Shown in pieces: positions 5,625-7,324 of a stretch of 7,324 nt of DNA (its first letter is position 1; each line of letters opens with the position of its first letter). Source of the DNA: CAYMUC01 sp964393535 (GTDB lineage Bacteria > Actinomycetota > Acidimicrobiia > Acidimicrobiales > Ilumatobacteraceae); contig CAYMUC010000128.1 in NCBI GenBank assembly GCA_964393535.1, forward strand, positions 1-7,324, given 5' to 3'. Made by a program: the position numbers and the translations under genes. The notes beneath the pieces are model-generated. The model was not told where the DNA came from, searched no databases, and saw only the letters and a list, made by a program, of their open reading frames with translations.

Positions 5625-6100
5625 TGACGTGGCGGGCCGGCGACCGCGTCCGGGTGCACCCCGCGGACGAATCACTCCCCCGAGCGCGGTACGGCATGAT
5701 CGCCCAACCCACCACGGCCACGGGCGAGGTGACGGTGATCGTGAGCGACGACGACGGTTCGGTACACGAGATCGTGGTCGCCCGACACCTCGTGCAAGCA
5801 CTGACGGCATTGGCCATCAGCCTGCACTTGCCCTCTATGGACCTCGCCACCTCGTCCACGCTGCGTGCTGGTCTGGCCGAGATGTGGCGGGCCGAGGCGG
5901 TTCGAGCCGGCGTGGAGTTGGGGTCGTGGCGTCTGCTGGGCACCCCACCGGGAGCCGGGCTCATGGCCAGTTCCGACGACTGGGTGGTGGCCGAGTTCGT
6001 AGCCGACGGTGAGCAGTTGGTGGTGGGGGTCAGCATCGACGAGCACGGCGAACACCCCGTCACCGTGGCTGCGTTCCGACCCAATCGATGGGATCTGTGA
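5624..6100 (+). CDS. Uncharacterised 158-aa protein
   Basis: I do not recognise this gene. The ATG at 5624-5626 shares its A with the serine hydrolase stop (TGATG), which fixes the start and suggests coupling. Residues 1-57 read as a small beta-barrel of KOW/SH3 type: AGDRVRV (5-11), a turn, GMIAQPTTATGEVTVIVSDD, then a strand VHEIVVARHLV. Residues 59-100 are largely helical (LTALAISLHL, RAGLAEMWRAEAVRAGVELG), and 119-152 contain strands DWVVAEFVAD, QLVVGVSID and HPVTVAAF. There is no signal peptide, no membrane helix and no catalytic motif that I can name. The coding bias matches its neighbours. Its place after the serine hydrolase points to a linked role, but no function can be given. Confidence 0.8.
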   Translation: MTWRAGDRVRVHPADESLPRARYGMIAQPTTATGEVTVIVSDDDGSVHEIVVARHLVQALTALAISLHLPSMDLATSSTLRAGLAEMWRAEAVRAGVELGSWRLLGTPPGAGLMASSDDWVVAEFVADGEQLVVGVSIDEHGEHPVTVAAFRPNRWDL

Positions 6101-6109
6101 ACCCACGGG

Positions 6110-6137
6110 GTGACGGACGCCACAGACCACCTAGGAT
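6110..6137 (+). promoter_or_regulatory. Promoter for leaderless P450 transcription
   Basis: GTGACG (6110-6115, 4 of 6 to TTGACA), a 16-nt spacer and TAGGAT (6132-6137, 4 of 6 to TATAAT) are followed by exactly 6 nt and the ATG at 6144. The start codon would lie at or next to +1, and no Shine-Dalgarno is present. A TCTGTG/CACAGA inverted repeat (6094-6099 and 6120-6125) surrounds the -35 and could be an operator, but it is short. Confidence 0.5.
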
Positions 6138-6143
6138 CCCGCC

Positions 6144-7208
6144 ATGGGCATGACACAGGTGGCACTGGGCGACATCGATCTCTCGGCCGACGCGTTCTGG
6201 ACGGCCGACCGGGCATGGCGCGAGGGAGCGTTCGCCACCTTGAGAAACGAGAGTCCCTTGGCATTCTTCGCCGAGCGCGTGCTCCCCGACTCACCGTTTC
6301 CTCCCGGTCCCGGCTACTGGGCCATCACCCGCCACGACGACATCTGGCACGTGAGCCGTAACGCACAACTGTTCTGCAGCGGTATGGGCTCGAACATCGG
6401 CGACCTCCCTCAGGAGATGAACGAGTTCTTCGGGTCCATGATCAACATGGACGACCCCAAGCATTTCCGCCTGCGCTCCATCGTGTCCAAGGGCTTCACC
6501 CCCAAAGAGATCAGCCGGGTGGAGGGGTACGTACGCACCAAGGCCGCTGCCATCGTGGACGACCTGCTGGAACGCTTCCCCGAACGCACCTGTGACTTCG
6601 TGAACGAGGTGGCCGCCCCGATGCCCCTGCAGGTGATCTGCGACATGATGGGCATTCCTGCCGAGGACCATCAGCAGATCTTCCAGTGGACCAACGTGAT
6701 CCTGGGAGTGGGCGATCCTGAGTACGTGACCAGCTACGAAGACCTCATCAACGTGGCCCTCGCCATGTTCGCCTATGCCCAGGCCCTGGGCGAAGACCGC
6801 ATCGCGCATCCGGGCGACGACATCACCTCCATCATGATGAACGCCGAGGTCGACGGCGAACGCCTCACACCACAGGAGTTCGGCTCGTTCTTCATCCTGC
6901 TTGTGGTGGCCGGCAACGAGACCACTCGCAACGCCATCAGCCACGGCATGAAGGCCCTCACCGACTTCCCCGATCAACGCCAGGTGTGGTTCGACAATTT
7001 CGACACCCACACCAAGACGGCCGTGGAGGAGATCGTGCGCTGGGCCACCCCCGTCATCCACTTCCGGCGCACCGCCACCGAAGACACCGTCATCAACGGC
7101 CAACCCATCGCGGCGGGCGAGAAGGTCGTGATGTTCTACGCCTCGGGCAACCGCGATGAGCGCGCCTTCACCGATCCGCAACGCTTCGACGTGCGGCGTG
7201 AACCGTGA
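6144..7208 (+). CDS. Cytochrome P450, C-terminally truncated before the heme-cysteine loop
   Basis: P450s use heme, O2 and electrons to hydroxylate substrates. The 354 aa cover most of the fold: C-helix HFRLR (107-111) inside a NMDDPKHFRLRSIVSKGFTP stretch like CYP124/125/142 (lipid and sterol side-chain hydroxylases), the I-helix AGNETT (256-261), K-helix ExxR at E296-R299, the following HFRRTA strand (306-311), and the meander end NRDERAFTDPQRFDV (337-350). The frame then stops after RREP. The FxxGxxxCxG motif that supplies the cysteine ligand, and the L-helix, are missing; about 60 residues are lost against the usual 410-420. The two other frames beyond the stop do not encode the motif, so a single frameshift does not explain it. 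The product should not bind heme normally and the gene is probably a pseudogene, or the sequence has a junction near 7205. The start is set by the TAGGAT box 6 nt upstream; another in-frame ATG follows at 6150. Confidence 0.85.
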   Translation: MGMTQVALGDIDLSADAFWTADRAWREGAFATLRNESPLAFFAERVLPDSPFPPGPGYWAITRHDDIWHVSRNAQLFCSGMGSNIGDLPQEMNEFFGSMINMDDPKHFRLRSIVSKGFTPKEISRVEGYVRTKAAAIVDDLLERFPERTCDFVNEVAAPMPLQVICDMMGIPAEDHQQIFQWTNVILGVGDPEYVTSYEDLINVALAMFAYAQALGEDRIAHPGDDITSIMMNAEVDGERLTPQEFGSFFILLVVAGNETTRNAISHGMKALTDFPDQRQVWFDNFDTHTKTAVEEIVRWATPVIHFRRTATEDTVINGQPIAAGEKVVMFYASGNRDERAFTDPQRFDVRREP

Positions 7209-7254
7209 TCATCAGATCCTGAGCGGCTGTCTCAATCCGTACCAGATGATCCGC

Positions 7255-7260
7255 TAGAAT
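7255..7260 (+). promoter_or_regulatory. -10 box before the ORF at 7269
   Basis: TAGAAT matches TATAAT at 5 of 6 positions and ends 8 nt before the ATG at 7269, again the leaderless layout. No convincing -35 is seen at 16-18 nt spacing. A 7-bp inverted repeat, GATCATC (7207-7213) with GATGATC (7245-7251), lies just upstream; it could be an operator or chance. Confidence 0.35.
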
Positions 7261-7268
7261 CTGTGCCC

Positions 7269-7324
7269 ATGCCCGGAAGGTTTCGCCCATCCGAACGGGA
7301 ACCGCATCTTGCAGGTGCGTTCTG
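7269..7324 (+). CDS. Start of an unidentified ORF, cut by the window end
   Basis: An ATG at 7269-7271 opens a frame of 18 codons to the window edge, beginning MPGRFRPSEREPHLAG. The segment is too short to assign a family and shows no recognised motif. Support for it being real is the TAGAAT box 8 nt upstream and the lack of any other gene in the stretch after the P450 stop. It could be chance. Confidence 0.3.
   Translation, partial: MPGRFRPSEREPHLAGAF

Noticed and set aside
6101..6111. ACCC-ACG-GGGT mini-hairpin after the 158-aa gene as a terminator
   Set aside because: It has only 4 bp with a 3-nt loop and no T-run, so it is too weak to call.
6291..7181. Minus-strand open frame of 296 codons opposite the P450
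   Set aside because: It is an antisense shadow. The plus strand has the I-helix and ExxR motifs, and the minus translation is Gly/His/Val-rich with no family resemblance.
7207..7251. Inverted repeat after the P450 as an insertion-sequence end
   Set aside because: There are only 7 bp with a 31-nt gap, no transposase is visible and no target duplication can be seen within the window. It is kept only as context for the P450 break.

Overview
The window is GC-rich DNA (GC at most third codon positions) that reads as chromosomal sequence of a high-GC actinobacterium. The pointers are a nadD / LytR-type gene / rsfS cluster, a type II (plant/mycobacterial-type) DAHP synthase, a CYP124/125/142-like P450 and TANNNT boxes set directly before start codons. 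I lean towards Acidimicrobiia or a relative, but sequence reading alone cannot fix the class.

Left end (1-160): the last 35 codons of a plus-strand gene with a helix-turn-helix end, then a well-formed intrinsic terminator that serves the minus strand. Minus-strand operon (163-2361, transcribed right to left): nadD (NAD synthesis), an unusual membrane-anchored LCP/LytR_C-like protein that lacks the LCP arginine motifs, rsfS (ribosome silencing factor), then tRNA-Ala(GGC) and the terminator. The three protein genes overlap by 4 nt (GTGA and ATGA junctions), and the tRNA begins 19 nt after rsfS. The unit therefore joins NAD supply, an envelope protein, control of translation and a tRNA.

The divergent region (2362-2607) holds a probable leaderless nadD promoter, a back-to-back promoter for the sigma gene, and a roughly 160-nt sigma leader with a possible hairpin. 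Plus-strand cluster (2608-6100): a small RpoD-like sigma factor with a shortened region 3 and changed promoter-contact residues, type II DAHP synthase (first step of the shikimate pathway), a small class C beta-lactamase-type serine hydrolase without a signal peptide, and a 158-aa protein I do not recognise. The junctions are 26 nt, 0 nt and a 1-nt overlap, so at least the last three are probably co-transcribed.

Right end (6110-7324): a P450 gene with its own promoter and a leaderless start. Its reading frame ends just before the heme-binding cysteine region, so the encoded protein cannot be a normal P450. Unrelated sequence follows, with another TAGAAT box and the first 18 codons of an unidentified ORF running off the window.

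I see no CRISPR array, recognisable transposase, prophage or defence system. The points most worth checking are the P450 break, the divergent sigma factor linked to aroF, the degenerate LCP protein in the nadD-rsfS operon, and the recurrent leaderless-promoter arrangement.
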